Part shown: in pieces, positions 11,561 through 24,189 of the stretch
Layout: every line of letters begins with the position of its first letter
How positions within the stretch are numbered: the first letter of the stretch is position 1
Origin: Ceratothoa steindachneri
Taxonomy: Eukaryota; Arthropoda; Malacostraca; Isopoda; Cymothoidae
Assembly: GCA_963969495.1 (NCBI GenBank)
Contig: OZ018327.1
Coordinates: forward strand, 38,499,720 to 38,563,719
Length of the DNA: 64,000 nt
Reading direction: 5' to 3'
Position numbers and translations under genes: made by a program
The notes under the pieces: model-generated
The model's database searches: none
What the model saw: the letters and a program-made list of their open reading frames with translations, nothing else
What the model was told of the DNA's origin: nothing

Positions 11561-13784
11561 ATAAATCAAGGGCGCTAAGATTTAAAATGGACAATTTCGT
11601 TATAAATAAGCTTTTTAGTTAAAGGGTCTAGTGGGAGTTTTTGCATATATAAAATATAAGCGCCCCAAATTATCGGATGTTATAAAATAATTAGATCATT
11701 GGGTAGTTCTTAGTAAAGAGTGAGTTCGTGATAGGTGTAAGATGATGATTTATAAGTAGAAACAAAAAACTTTAAAATTTTATGGATGTTTTTTTATGTC
11801 TTCGTCTATTCTTGTTGTTTTGTTTACTTCACATTTAACACTCATCTTCTTCTTTGCCTCCCTCTTTTTATGCTTTGAATTTCGTCTGTTTGTTAATTTT
11901 TCACTTTTTATTATCTCTCTTTCTTTTAATCCCACCATTTTCTCGTCTTCCTTGAATACAGCTCAAAAATCCTTGTTTACTTTAAGATCTCTCATTGGAT
12001 TACTTCCATTGTTCTAATTCTCCTAACTCAACTTTTTTTTTCCTGAACACTCATCTCAAAGACTTCATCTATTTATTGTTTCTTAATCTTAGATAAATGA
12101 TAATTATACCAATAATGATTATTTTATATTTATTATTACATTATATTAATTATTAGCATCACTACCCAAACCAGCGGGTAGGTTAGGAGAGTTGCGACCA
12201 CAAGCGCTCTTGCACACAAAGTAGTCTCCTCTTTATGCTTCTCAGGCTATGCCTCTTCCACTCATTTCACATCTTTAATTTCGCTATTTCTTAATGAATA
12301 TTTTTTTCCAGAACTTCTTAGCGTTTCTTTATTTCCTTTTTCTTTATATTTCCCGTTTTTTCCTCTCTTTGTTTCATTTTTTAATGTCTGGTACTCTCTG
12401 TACTCTCGTCTCTGTCATGTAATAGGTTATGAATATATGTTCATGTACGTATGTATGAGAATTAGCTGGGTTCTAGTACGTTTGATGTAAGTTTGTGTGT
12501 TCGCCAGTATGTGTATATTTTTTTCTGTATATTTTTTGTATCGATTTGTCATTAGAGTTGGAACAGGGCTTGAGTTGGCTATGTGTCGGTCGCATCCATC
12601 TTTAAATTCCATCAAACTGAAGTGGACTAATTTCCATCCGATTCTATCCCTAGTTTGCTACTCTTGTTTTCTCTTTAAACCTCTTTTCTTCTCCCCTCCT
12701 CTGTCCTCATCTCTTTCGAAAGAGACCCTCTCCCCCCCTTTCCTCTGTGTAGTCTTGATCAAGAAAGAGAGAGGGGGGGTTGGTCAGCCCCAAAATATCT
12801 GATTGGATTAAGAGTGACCGTAATTACCTGATACCCCAGGTAGGGCTAGCGGATAGTAAGGAAGGGGTAAGGGGTAAGAAAAGGGTCTTTTGGAGGTTTT
12901 GGGGGGCTCTAATGGAGCAGTGGATAGGAAGATGTATTAGGTTGGATGGGGCTTAGTGAGGAGGCGAGGCTATGTTGGTCAGCGAGCGAAGAGGCGGAAA
13001 GCTTTCAACGAAGATTCGCCGCTTACGAATTGCCTACAGCAGATGTACATCCAGTGCCTATGTAAATTAATGAGGGTGAAAAAGCAGTTAAAGTTTACAC
13101 ACCAACGGATAGGCACATACATGAATCAACCCACGGCTAAAGTATACACGAGAACATGTATTAGCACACCGAAATAAATATTGCAGAATGTATAGATATT
13201 GATAGTTTTCCTAATTTTAAACTATATTCCGGTTCCAAAGGTGTTAATAACCAACTACAGGGATTTCGTCATCATGGATTTCTGCATTTGAATAACATTT
13301 TGGAGGCAGTAAGATGCAGACACGTTGTAGTGCAGACTATTCATGCCTAAAATGTTTGATACATGTATAATTTTTTCAGTCCTTTTTAAAATTTACGTGA
13401 TAGAAATATTTATTCTAATATTTAAATTATTGTAGGTTTAATAAAAATCAGCGTTTCAAAAATAATAAGAAAAACTCCATTCCATTGCTGAATCCCAAAT
13501 CGCGCTCTTCTCCTCTATGAGCTGAGTTCCTGGAGTTTTGTTATTCAATAAAATTAGTAAACTAATTGCAAATATGGGTTAAATGAATGATGTGTGTGAT
13601 TATAATTTATTTCGTACTAATTTTTCAAAGTAAATGTTTGAATCTTTTCAATTCCATGAATGGTTCTTTCCAAAGAAAACCATTCAACCATTGTTGCTCA
13701 GAACCAAAGAGTATTGCATCAAAGAATACCATCTTATGAATCATTAGTGTCTTTCAATAGACTAGTTACACTACTGTGAAGAAC
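11561..13784. other. Unassigned DNA
   Basis: AT-rich, with T-rich low-complexity sequence between 11800 and 12400 that yields spuriously hydrophobic frames. A GC-richer patch at 12650-13050 has frames of up to 101 codons with no motif I recognise. No RNA gene was seen. Confidence 0.4.
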
Positions 13785-14440
13785 TCTTCTGGACACCTAA
13801 GAGCTTCTACTAGACGCCTTGTAAGGTTCCCCCAGCTCAAGGATTGTGGGGCTCTCGGTGCCAAGGATGCTAATGATTGAACCAGAGCAGGTGTGAAAAC
13901 TTCAGCACCAACAGTGAGAATGAGGCTTTTAGACAAAGGTCTCAAATCGAGAAAGGTTGGTAGAAAGCCGCATTTCACCAAGAAGACTCATAAAGATTTC
14001 GCTCTAATGAAGTTCCATTGGAGCTTTGGAGCTTTTAGAAAATCGCTCTTTAGGAGAAGAAATTTCGAAGCACTTTCACTAGTCCTGTGTTGTGTCCATG
14101 GCTTCATCAGGCCTTTATACTAACAGTTCAGGACGAATCTGGGGATGAGAACTCGCATAATGACGCGTCTTGTCACCAAGCAAAAGCAATCACAAAGTCC
14201 TTGCCTGAAAATAACATCAAACATTTAGACCTTGGCCAGGGAAGTTGCCAAATAGAGAATTAAGAATTTTTGGACAAAAATCAAACTGGAGAAATTGATA
14301 AACAGAAGCCAACCAATTGTGAGCAGTTGGTGGTTTGCTTTTTGATAAAAAATCAGTCAATACACCATCACAAATTTGGTTTCCAGCATGCCAAAACGGA
14401 TTAAAGCAGTCCTGAATAACAAAGAACATCATTGTAAATA
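13785..14440 (+). pseudogene. Tc1-like transposase relic
   Basis: The helix-turn-helix part is recognisable: SGHLRASTRRL near 13793, then KTSAPTVRMRLLDKGLKSRK (about 13894-13950) and VGRKPHFTKKTHKDF. The first catalytic block is lost in frameshifts around 14030-14110. The second block remains as DASCHQAKAITKSL (about 14160-14200) followed by ENNIKHLD. The C-terminal signature SMPKRIKAVLNNKEHHCKY is found at about 14386-14440. Order and spacing match the Tc1 branch of Tc1/mariner. Multiple stops make it non-functional. It is a different copy and subfamily from the relic at 2460. Confidence 0.75.
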
Positions 14441-14639
14441 TCGAATGCGCTCATCATTTGACTGCATTTATTAATAAAATGGGTTTGGCTTTTAAATTTT
14501 TGTATATTTCACCTTCAAATTATGAGAGAAACATACTATAACAGAACATCGTTTGATTAGTTCTATTAATATTCTTATATAAAAAATTATAGTACATAGT
14601 CTCAAAACCTTTGTCCTTGACTGTATATAACCAGTTAGT

Positions 14640-15041
14640 ATAAAAGAAGTGAAATTTGACGTGAGTGAGCACATGGAATAGTTTGCCACCTGAGACGGTA
14701 GACAGTCCAAACCTGAATTTTTTCAAATGCAGATTAGATGATTTTATGGGAAGGGAGGGTTAACTTTTTTTTTGGGGGGGGGGGGTATTCTGGACTCATT
14801 CCGTGGATGCATTTTTTTATTATTGTATATTACGATTGATTTAGATTTGGACGAGTCTTGATGATGATGTTCTTCGTTGTTGACACATTCTTCGGTATGG
14901 TTCGAATTGTATATTGTGGAAGCATGATCTGACACAATCCTATGGATGCATTTTGTGGGTGGGTTTTGACAGATACGGATGACCTTTGATAGAGACTTGT
15001 GGCTTTTGTTATCCGTGAAATTATGTTATGTTATGTTATGA
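14640..15041 (+). mobile_element. CR1/L2-like LINE 3' end
   Basis: The end of a reverse transcriptase frame reads STWNSLPPETVDSPNLNFFK and then CRLDDFMGREG before a stop near 14762. This is the conserved C-terminus of CR1/L2-type non-LTR retrotransposons. About 250 bp of 3' UTR follow, ending in a short (TTATG)n tail near 15018-15041. The 3' UTR recurs inverted at 35195-35440. The rest of the element is missing, as expected for a 5'-truncated LINE insertion. Confidence 0.7.
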
Positions 15042-15335
15042 GACAAAAACAGGTGGAGGAGATCCTCGACTGATCCAACGGACAAGTATAGGGGAGTAAA
15101 CCTTCCAAATCAGAAACGGAGCCCCGGAGGCGGACCATTGCGCTGTGCTCACTGATACCGGCAGCTCTTTCAACCAACCTGGTGGTGAACTTACGGCTCT
15201 TGCATTCCTTTGGATGACACCGGTAAGGCCGAGAAGGAGATCTTGACGACTGGGCAACCTAGGATTTCAATACACTTCGCCCAGGCCTGCGCCATGGCGC
15301 AATATCCATTATCTTCCGAGACAGAAGGATGCCAA

Positions 15336-15338
<3 letters not shown>
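15042..15338. other. GC-rich unassigned segment
   Basis: A GC-richer block, open on the minus strand for about 70 codons in two frames, lies between the LINE tail and the (TA)n tract. No family motif was recognised; it could be another retroelement fragment. Confidence 0.35.

Positions 15339-15382
<44 letters not shown>
15339..15382. repeat. (AT)n microsatellite
   Basis: Uninterrupted AT dinucleotides abut the 5' end of the surviving Penelope-like coding sequence. Confidence 0.95.
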
Positions 15383-15384
<2 letters not shown>

Positions 15385-16613
15385 AGGTCGCCGAAACTAT
15401 CAAAATAATACTACAACGTGTTTTCGACCAGAACGATTTCCCCCCCTCTTAATATACCTAGAGCTGCCCTAAAACAACTCCTTCAAGCCTGCACCTCAGA
15501 AGCCCCATTTTATGGTCCTAATGGGGATATGTACCGTCAAGTAGGTGGAATTGCTATGGGCTCTCCTTTAGGAGTCTTATTCGCAAATTTTTACATGAGA
15601 GCTGTTGAAGAAAGAGTTTTTGCCAAACTACCCAAACCCCACATCTACTGCCGATACATAGATGATATTTACATTAATGTAGAAACGGAAGAAGAAATAC
15701 AAACACTCCAACAAGTATTTAAAGAATGCTCGTCCCGCAATTATACAATTGAAAGAAGCCAAGACAACCAACTCCTATTTCTTGACACCTTACCTACTTT
15801 AAACAATGACAAAATCACAACTAAAGTATACGTTAAAACCACCAATCCAGGCCGCTGCATGAATGCAGAGAGTGAATGTCCTCAACGATACAAGAAAAGT
15901 GTGGTTAACGCTTCTATCAACCGCGCCTTCACTCACTGCCATACATGGAAAGATACGCATAATGAGATAGAGAGAGCTACACAATTACTCGTCAACAATG
16001 GATTCAGCAACCATGAAATACAGGCAGCTATCAAAAAGAAAATGGACCAATTCTACCTCACAGAAGAGAATATCAACGGAAACAATAACGGAGAAAACAA
16101 CATAAAAATCTTCAATAAAAATAACATGAACACGGCGTACCGAATAGACGAAAGGATAATCAAGGAAATTATCAACCGATCTATAAAACCTACGAAAACT
16201 GAACAAAATATATCGCTTACTATATACGAACCACCACCCTCATCATGAAAAACAATCTGAGGACGAAACCTGAACCTAAGCAAAGAACCTATGTAATATA
16301 TGATTATAAATGCAACCTAGGAGACTACTGCAAGCTCCTTCCCCACTCATATATTGGTATGAATGAAACAAAATTATCACGAAGAATGACCTACCACCTG
16401 ACGAATGGCGCCCCCCAAAACCATACCAGCCAAAACCATGTAATAATTCTCAACAAAAAAATGTTAGAAGAGAACACTAAAATTATCGACTCCGCACCTG
16501 ATCGGCGGCAATTACTATTCCTAGAAGCCATTTACATACAAGAAAAACAACCAAAAATTAATATTCTATTCAATTCAATTCAAATGGAATACTACTTAGC
16601 AACAAGAATCTGA
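15383..16613 (+). pseudogene. Penelope-like RT plus GIY-YIG endonuclease, broken
   Basis: Penelope-like elements encode a telomerase-related reverse transcriptase fused to a GIY-YIG nuclease. Here the N-terminal half of the RT is missing: coding begins right after the (AT)n tract in one frame (to about 15450) and continues in the frame 15418-16248. That frame has GGIAMGSPLG and the catalytic RYIDDIYI (YIDD at residues 80-83), then a linker. The nuclease lies in a third frame, 16245-16613, with YVIYDYKC, SYIGMNETKLSRR and a C-terminal LEAIYIQEKQPKIN typical of these proteins. The ATGA overlap at 16245 is best read as a frameshift, because family-like codons (LIMKNN) continue upstream of the ATG. 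Two frameshifts and the 5' truncation make it inactive, though both catalytic motifs are intact. Confidence 0.9.
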
Positions 16614-16829
16614 ATAGAAACGCACGGGTCAGCAAATCTCAGGTATCTAGGTCATTTATCCATCTGGATACGACCGCAAATTTAATCTTCTACCTGCGCT
16701 CTTGACGTGTCCCACCCTGTTAAGGAGTTTTCCAGTGCACCCTACCTGAGTGACTTCTATGTTCGTATGTACGTTTACCGTCTACCCATGATATATAAAA
16801 CAATTCGAATAATTTTCTCTTATATTTTC

Positions 16830-16880
16830 TTGTATCTCTGAAGATGTTACGAGTTGTAACGAAACGAGTCAGATAAATAG
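16830..16880 (+). ncRNA. Hammerhead ribozyme-like motif of the Penelope-like element
   Basis: The core box CTGAAGA fits CUGANGA. It is followed by a 5-bp helix II (GTTAC, loop GAGTT, GTAAC), then GAAA, a minimal helix III (CGAG), and TC at the expected cleavage site. Helix I pairs ATCT (16834-16837) with AGAT (16871-16874). Penelope-like elements are known to carry such minimal hammerheads in their terminal regions, and this one lies about 220 bp downstream of the nuclease stop codon. Activity is not shown. Confidence 0.7.
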
Positions 16881-17063
16881 TGTTTTTTACCTAAGGAATC
16901 TTCTATTCCCTCGCTATACTTTCGAAATTGTGCTATAATGAACTTTGGAGAACTTATACATGTACTCAATCCAGACATAAAGGCATATAAGACAAATTGA
17001 AAGATGTGAAAAAAGAATCACAAACGCAAAATTAGCTGTCGCTTTTAACAAAACTTGTTACGA

Positions 17064-17189
<126 letters not shown>

Positions 17190-18785
17190 TATCTGTGTGT
17201 GTGTGTGGAAAACTCACAAAGTATCGCGTGAGTAAGCAATAAATGCAACAAAGCCCGCAGGGAAAAATAATACGAGGATTCCAAGTGCTTTCGAACTTTA
17301 TTTCGAGTTCTTTATCAAGGAATAACAGAAGTATTGAAAATTGTAATATTTATAAGGATGATACAGAGAAGAGGAAACGCCTACAAAAAAGCAAAAAACC
17401 AATCAACAAAATCAAATAATATGAAATGGAAACTTTAGGAGGAAAGAAGATAACTACAAAATAAGATCATTAAAACAGATAAATTCAAAAGACTAAAGGT
17501 TGACAAGAGGATTAAAATACTGCCTAGGCAATTAAGCAGGGAGAGAATCTTAACGAGAGATTAACCTCATAAGTACAAATGTTCTAAGGACTCGACTCAA
17601 ATGGAAATAAATACAGACACAAACATAAGTCTACATAGATGCACACAAAATAAAATAAAATTGTTTATTAAGATTAATATAAATATTGGTTCTCAAATTA
17701 AAAGTTTCGACAGTACATTGTGAATATAATTTAAAAAATAACCATCAAGTTTATATAAGCCAGGACTTAAATTAAAATTTGGAAAATTACTAATAAAGGT
17801 TAATTCAAGGATATTTCGGGAAATTGTATCGTTATTATGACAGACGATTTTAGCAGAATTCCAATCAATATTGTGATTAAGATATGACATATGAACATAA
17901 AATGAGCTGCTTTCTTCGCCACGATGGACATTATATTTATGCTGAGAAATTCGTTTTTTTTTTAAACATTTACCTGATTGGCCAAAGTAATATTTAGAGC
18001 AATCGATACATTTTACGCAATATACATTACCAATAGGGAAAGGGGCGTTCTTAACAATAGTTTAGAGATAGTATTATTATAGTTAAATACTACACAAATG
18101 CCTAGAGATTTTAAAATATGAGGGAGAGAAGCAAAGGATGAATTAAAAGAAAGTAAAAGAGTATTCGTGTTATTAAAAGGCGCGCGAGGTTCAAAACTAT
18201 AAAAAGACCTTTTAGCTAACTGAAGGCGTTTATCAAGAAAATGAAAAGGATAGCAAAGTTTATGGCCTACGAGTATGTCAAATATTTTGGAAACTTCAGA
18301 GTAAAAAAATTCAGGACTAACTACACGAAGGGCACGGATAAACATGAAATAAAAATAGATATTTTTACTTTAAAATGGTAAGAGGAGTAAAAGTTAATAT
18401 AAGAAGAAGAATTAGTTGGTTTCCGATAGACAGAGAGTTTGAAATCAGAAGGCGTTCGGTGTATTAATACATCAAGGAAAGGAATACTTCCATTCTGTTC
18501 AATTCCAAGGGTAAATTTGTTGAAGGTACAAGGGAATTAACTTTGTTGAATCAATATAGCGGAACCAGATTATAGGAAAATCTACAATAGAGGGGAGGAA
18601 ACCCGTTTCGAAAAATTCCCTATATAAGTTAGATAAAATGGGGGATAAACAAGTACCCATAGCTAAACCAAATTTTGGCAAAATAATTTACCATGGAAAG
18701 TAAATGCACAGTCTTTGGTACAGAGGGAGATTAATTTATTCGATGCTCTATCGTCCACAGAGCCATAGCTTCACCTGAAAAGAAA
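17190..18785 (-). pseudogene. Second Penelope-like element, minus strand
   Basis: Read right to left, the RT fragment begins near 18785 (FHGKLFCQN-like), continues with FGLAMGTCLSPILSNLY (about 18675-18620), and reaches the catalytic block RYIDS near 18560, where the second Asp of YxDD is replaced. After a frameshift, 18345-18013 covers the later RT region (VVSPEFFYSEVSKIFDI, then PHILKSLGICVVFNYNNT). The nuclease follows at about 18060-17690 (YCVKCIDCSKYYFGQSGK, then NIDWNSAKIVC and GLYKLDGYFLN). A 3' region of about 450 bp ends next to the (AT)n tract. Several stops and a missing N-terminus show decay. It belongs to a different subfamily from the 15.4-kb element. Confidence 0.85.
17276..17325 (-). 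ncRNA. Degenerate hammerhead-like motif
   Basis: On the minus strand, ATTCC precedes TTGATAA (a mutated CUGANGA box). A stem of GAACT with AGTTC follows, then GAAAG, and GGAAT pairs with the first ATTCC. The arrangement is that of a minimal hammerhead in a Penelope-like terminal repeat, but the core carries substitutions expected to reduce or abolish cleavage. A related copy lies at 11263-11310. Confidence 0.5.
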
Positions 18786-18939
18786 ACAAAAAAAATGCTA
18801 AGACACCCCGGGAAGAATGGTACCTGCCAGACATATGTCCCTTCACCTAGGGCTGAGTAATAGAAATTTCTAAAACGTTCGTCCTCTCTGCCCCACCCTG
18901 TATAAGCCGGTGGTTCCGTTCATTTTTTGTCGTTGTTTC

Positions 18940-18984
18940 TTATTACTCTGAGGAAGCTCCTGCGTCGCGAAACGTCAGTAGTAA
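18940..18984 (+). ncRNA. Hammerhead ribozyme-like motif, well preserved
   Basis: An 8-bp helix I pairs TTATTACT (18940-18947) with AGTAGTAA (18977-18984), with one wobble. Between them come CTGAGGA (matching CUGANGA), a short helix II region, GAAA (18969-18972), a minimal CG helix III and TC at the cleavage position. Every conserved core element of a type I minimal hammerhead is present in order; helix II is weak. It is the best hammerhead candidate in the window. Confidence 0.7.
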
Positions 18985-19107
18985 AGAAACTCGTACCTCT
19001 CTTGGTTTCTCTTATTCTTCCTCTCCATTTCTTGTCATAGACTCACATTAGTATGTGTTTATATATATATGGATGAAGAGAAGGAATAGGAGAAACCAAA
19101 AAGAGCA

Positions 19108-19152
19108 TCAGGTTCTTTCGACATTTTATTTCTCTGGAGTTTCCTCAGAGGA
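19108..19152 (-). ncRNA. Degenerate hammerhead-like motif
   Basis: On the minus strand CTGAGGA is followed, after a longer than usual helix II region, by GAAAG. It is homologous to the motif at 18940-18984 but diverged in the second half, so probably inactive. Confidence 0.4.
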
Positions 19153-19479
19153 ACAAGAAACTAAAACATTAGTTTCTTATCCCATTTGTGGTTTCTCTAA
19201 ATTCACCCTCTCTCCATTAATTGTCAAAGGTACCCATCAATATATGTCGGGTAGCACAGCACAAACTTCATTACTTTTAAACTTAAATAACTCTGTTAAA
19301 TGTAATTCCATATAAATGAAAATTCGTATACAAAGTTTGATTTGTAATCTTGATTAGGTCTGAAAATGAAAATAATATAACTAAAATAGTATTGATACAA
19401 CAAAAAATATAAAATAGTCACTCAAAAATTTGGTTCCTGATTGCTCACGACAAAGGATAATGTATAAAAATATCAAGAT

Positions 19480-20380
19480 CGATATACCTTTATCGAAATA
19501 ATGATGAATAATTCCCCCTTCTTGGTCACATACAGCCCTTAATCGCATTTTAAACTAAAAAATAAATTTTATGATACCCTTTAAGTTCAAATTTACTAAA
19601 TATATTTTTCTATTGTTGTAAATTTATTCTTGAAGTACCTTCCATATGCAATAGGCCATAATGTTATAGTCATTTTTGATAAAATGATGACGATTTTATT
19701 TAAAAGATTTCTTTGTTGTTCTGCTAGTATGAGAAAGCACACCATTGTGCAGGAAAATGAGGTCTCCTTAAGGATAGATCATGAGGGCAATCAAGAAGCA
19801 GGACAATAAATAGTAGTTTGATGTAATTTTCTGAATTAACTTAAATTTTTGTGTATCGATGAAATGGATCCTCGTTTTACCATTCCATGACACGCCAACA
19901 GAAACCATTTCGTTATTTGGATAAATCTTGAAAATTCATGATAAAGGCGTGATGTATGAGTGTTCATTTTATTTGAGTCATAAACTCTGTTAATTTGCCA
20001 ATTTGTTGGCACTTCCAAAGTGAAATTCCTTTTGTCAGAAAACACAAAAGCTCTTGTATCTTTGGACGAATAGCCATCGTAGAGCAACTTACAATGTCTT
20101 TCTGCGTTGTCTTACATTAATATGACGACGAGAAATGCGCATTATTTTATAAGATTTAAATTTTCTCGTTTTTTTTCTTAATCCAATGCATAGAAGTACG
20201 GGAAATACCTAATTCACTGGGGATTTTCCTTTAAGAGAGATGAGTTCCGGTTTTTCCTACTGAGATAAAACAAGTTCTTCTACTTTTATCATTTTATTCT
20301 CTGCCGTAGCATTATTATTATGGCTGCCACTACCCTTCTTTTGAGCTATCGAAACAATAGTTTTTTATCCTTTTAATTAA
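19480..20380 (-). pseudogene. Tc1/mariner-type transposase relic
   Basis: Read leftward from about 20280, helix-turn-helix remnants (LGISRTSM-like) are followed by the first catalytic block AFVFSDKRNFTLEV (about 20058-20015), then KWFLLACHGMVKRG and INSENYIKLLF (about 19830-19800). The second block remains as FLHNGV, where the catalytic Asp appears to be Asn. The C-terminus has LRAVCDQEGGIIHHYFDKG near 19550-19490, typical of a mariner-like group. Several frameshifts separate the blocks. The third acidic residue was not found. Confidence 0.7.
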
Positions 20381-21944
20381 GTTATACACACTTCTACGAG
20401 TCCAATTTTTATCTAAAAATTCACGGAATATTCAATATTTATTCGACCTTTTTCTTTATAACATGCTTCTATTATAATTTTATTATTTAAACTTAACACT
20501 ATGTGATATGGGTATATTAACACAACATATAATTTTAAAGTTTAAATGATGACAGAAAGAGAAAAAAATAATCGCTTGTTGTAGCTTAATAGCCTAAGCA
20601 TGCAAACTTCATATTTCCTACTCACAAATATTTCACGTTTTCTTGATTTGGCAAGCAAATTTTGAGTGAAGATTATTTTTTTAATTGTATCAATAATATT
20701 ATATTTATATTATTTAGATTTTCGAAGATAATAGAGAATGTCCCTCCAACCTTGCTTTTTAAAGTTGTGAAGGAAATGTTCTCCCAGTTCCTTACTTAAT
20801 GCACTCAAAGTTTCTTGGAAAATTGCTGTCTCAAAAACATATAGAACACCAAATATCTCTATTAAATTATAAGCTTCACATCTCTAAGCTAAATAATCCA
20901 TTCCCCCGAAAAGTAGAGAATAAACTCCTTCTTCTTCTAAAATATATTGATATTCCATCTGCTAATAATTTTATATTAATCCTAAAACTAAGATATCAGA
21001 GGATTCCCTACGTAATCTTAACTTTCATTAAATGTGAACACAAAATACTTGGAGAAACTCTCCTAGTTCTGGTGGAATTAGAATTTCTAGGTTATGGGTA
21101 AAATGTACATATGTAGATGGAATAAAAAACAATAGAATATGCATTGCTTAATCTTTTAGTTATAACCTTTAAGATCACATAATCAAAAACAACACTTGTA
21201 ACAATAATCAATGCCATTAGCACACAAAATAATCCTGCTTTTTTTTGCCTATAGACCAATCCTTAGATCCTCAATATCAATAAAACTAACTTTTTGCGAT
21301 GCCCTCGAGTAGGATTGGTCTCTCAGTTTCACCAGAAATTAAACATACTAGACTTTTTAAAATTAAGAATTTTTTGTTTCTTAATCATAATTTTCCCCCT
21401 ACAAAAGTTATCTGGACTGTTGATTTATCCATGGTTAGCCATGATTGACAGCCTACTGCACTAAGCTAATCAGAACACAAATAAGAGTCTTGAATTTAAT
21501 TTATTCTACAAGCAATTAAGACGGGTTACAGCTTTCAAATAAACATCACTATCACTTAAAATCCGTGAAACCGCTAATTTGAATGACCAAAATATTTCGA
21601 AATATTACTACAAGAATTAGATTGGGATCATAAGTTATAGTTATTCTAGTCGTTTATTTAATTGGCTTTTTCTCTACGTATATTTTACACACACACACAC
21701 ATACACAGAATTTGTGAAATGAAGGTTTGTGGTAGGGTAAATATTTTTATTGTTTTTAGGAATTCATAACACGAAAATACATTAGAAAAACATCTAAAAT
21801 ATTGAAAAAGGTTTAACATCTCTAACATGTTTTGATACTATTATTATATTGAATTTGAGAGAATTAAGAAAGTATAAATAAACATAAATATACCTGTGTA
21901 TATAATACGAAATAGAGCTAGTTTCCATATTTCTATGCGTAAAA
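20381..21944. other. AT-rich DNA, nothing recognised
   Basis: A 100-codon frame at 20799-21101 has no known motif. A short (AC)n run lies near 21690. Confidence 0.4.
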
Positions 21945-22205
21945 CAGATAGTTTACTAGAGGAACTAGTTTGACAAAACAGATAGTTCACTAGAGAAACT
22001 AGTTTGACAAAACAGATAGTTCACTAGAGGAACTATTTTAACAAAACAGTCCAAATGAGCTAGTTAGATAAAACGGCTAGCCAAAGACACTAATTGGATA
22101 ATCTACTAGTCCAAAGAAGTTAGTTTGACAAAACAGCTAGTCCAAAGGAGCTAGCTATATAAACAGCTAGTTACGAAATAGCTAGAACAAAAACACCTAG
22201 CCAGA
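21945..22205. repeat. About 38-bp minisatellite
   Basis: Repeated blocks read acagatagtt(t/c)actagag, aactagtttgacaaa, then diverge to acagctagtccaaaggagc. At least three near-perfect units are followed by four degenerate ones, suggesting recent amplification at the left edge. Confidence 0.75.
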
Positions 22206-23403
22206 CACAAAGACTATTAAGCACAATAGCCGAGTGTTAAATATGTAATTTTACTAAATAAGCTCGGATCACCAGAAGTTTGTACTCGTCCACATCCTCA
22301 TTTCATCATAACTTAACCTAATTAGGCTGAATTTATTATTTTTAGGTTTCTTTGTAATATTTATTCCATTTATTTTAATCTTCTTCATTCTAGTTCTATC
22401 GATCCAATCTATTTTGTCAACTAGCTTTTATCTCCCATTAGCTCTTTTGGTTCCATTATGTTGGGGTGAGCTGTTTAGTCTAACTATTTCTTTTAAACTA
22501 GTTGTTTTTAGCTTAACCATTTCGACACTAGTTCGTTTAGTGCACACCAGACTGAGTATTGTCAACTCACACGTGTGTAGTGGTAACATACAATCCAATA
22601 CATGTGAACACTTTACCCTAAAAATCCTTGATTTTCTATTCAAAATGACATTCACATACAAATAAATCCACAAAAGAATCGATACAGGCCAAAACGAACA
22701 CACACCATATAAGGATCGATGCAGGCGAAAAGGTACACCCACACACACACACACAACCAACGAAGAGTTTTCAATCACGTTCCAGCTATTGTTGAATGCA
22801 TTGGAAATCGATGTTGACACCCACTTCGGAGACCATTTTCCTAAAATGTAGCAATGAGCCTCAGTTTGCTCATTCAAGATGGCAAAAATCGTTAACAAAG
22901 ACCTGAGTGTGTTTAAACGCCAAAAATCTTTCTTTGTTTAAATCAGTCTTTGTCATCGCACCGAACTACCAGTATCCATATACAAGTATATAAGTACTGT
23001 AAAGAGCGAATTTAGCTGTCTCTAAATCAATAGCTACGTTAAATTAATGTAAAAATATTTGTTTATTAGGATATAAAATTCAAAATCAATATTTAATAAC
23101 CGATTAAACGGGTTTTTTTATTAGGGAATAATTTTCATTCTTAAATAACAAATATAACTCATCTTTATTATTTAAGTAAAATACAATTAATAATCAGTAT
23201 TTAGTAATCGCTATAACTCAGCATGTATGTATAATTCGAGCGAAAAACAGTAATTAGGAATAAATTCCACTCAAAATCAGAATCTAAAACAAATACAACT
23301 CTCAAACTATAAAACCCTGTAACTCTTAAAGTATAAATTCTTTATAAAATCATAAACATCATTCGACATAAGGTAATTTCGAATTTTTAGACCTGAATAA
23401 TTA
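22206..23403. other. Unassigned AT-rich DNA
   Basis: A 156-codon frame at 22428-22898 on the minus strand overlaps an 83-codon frame on plus and a short (CA)n run. It shows no family motif, and I do not call it a gene. Confidence 0.4.
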
Positions 23404-24189
23404 GGGTGGGGCGATTTTCAACTTTTTTTTCGAATTTATTTAATTGGTAGCACGGAAATGGTGTTAATTGGTGAGAAAAAATTGTGTTACAACCGTTTTG
23501 CTGTATGACCTTAAGCTCGAACCTGAAGATAAGATAGAAAATATGCATTAAAATTACCCAAATATAGGTAATTCTCCAAATATTTATATGCGAAAAAATT
23601 ATTTGCGGGTAGTACTCATAATAATGATTTATGCTTATATTTTATGTATATTTTATATTTTATGTATGCAAGAAGGAGCAAAAAAATAAAATATACCACA
23701 TTTTCAATTGAAACTTCAAAACTTGGCCAAAATATAATTTTAATTGAAAAGTTTGCGGGTATTTTGCAAACAATAGTCTATATTGTCAAGAACATGTGAT
23801 AAAAAATTCGTGGTAATAAAAAAAATTTTCAGCTTGCGCAAATTGATTGAAATAGAGATGAATTATTTATTTCTCCCAGTAGCGCGAAAATTTGATCATA
23901 CTCGTTAAAAGCATAAAAAAATTCATGATAGGCATGGCAAAAAGTTTCTTTTGATTAATTATATACAGTTCTTCTTTTATATTTCAAATAAATAATTAGA
24001 AAAATAACCCAGAACTCACCAAAGAGAGGTTTCCGTATGTCGAGTTCCACCCTACTCCAACCCAACCACCCTACCTTAAAAGGATTTAATTTAATTGAAC
24101 TCTTTATTTTGATTCAAGTGTAACTTAAATGTATTCATCTTTTTTAGCTCGGTCATAGACTTTCCCTTATGTTTCTGTCACTACAGCTT

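Larger units (their letters stand above)
18786..19230. mobile_element. Inverted pair of Penelope-type termini
   Basis: Two related terminal segments face each other across a short TATATATA at about 19062. Shared blocks include ctctgaggaa(g/a)ctcc and ggtttctc(t/c)tattc(t/c)t(c/t)ct. Each contains hammerhead core boxes. No RT or nuclease remains between them. The unit could be solo terminal repeats of a Penelope-like element, whose repeats are known to occur in inverted as well as direct orientation, or a non-autonomous retrozyme-like unit. Confidence 0.55.

Noticed and set aside
16245..16248. ATGA overlap as programmed coupling of two Penelope-like frames
   Set aside because: Family-like codons continue upstream of the ATG in the second frame, so a simple frameshift mutation explains it better.
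22428..22898. 156-codon minus-strand frame as a host gene
   Set aside because: No motif was recognised, it overlaps a (CA)n run and an open frame on the other strand, and no splice or promoter evidence was seen.
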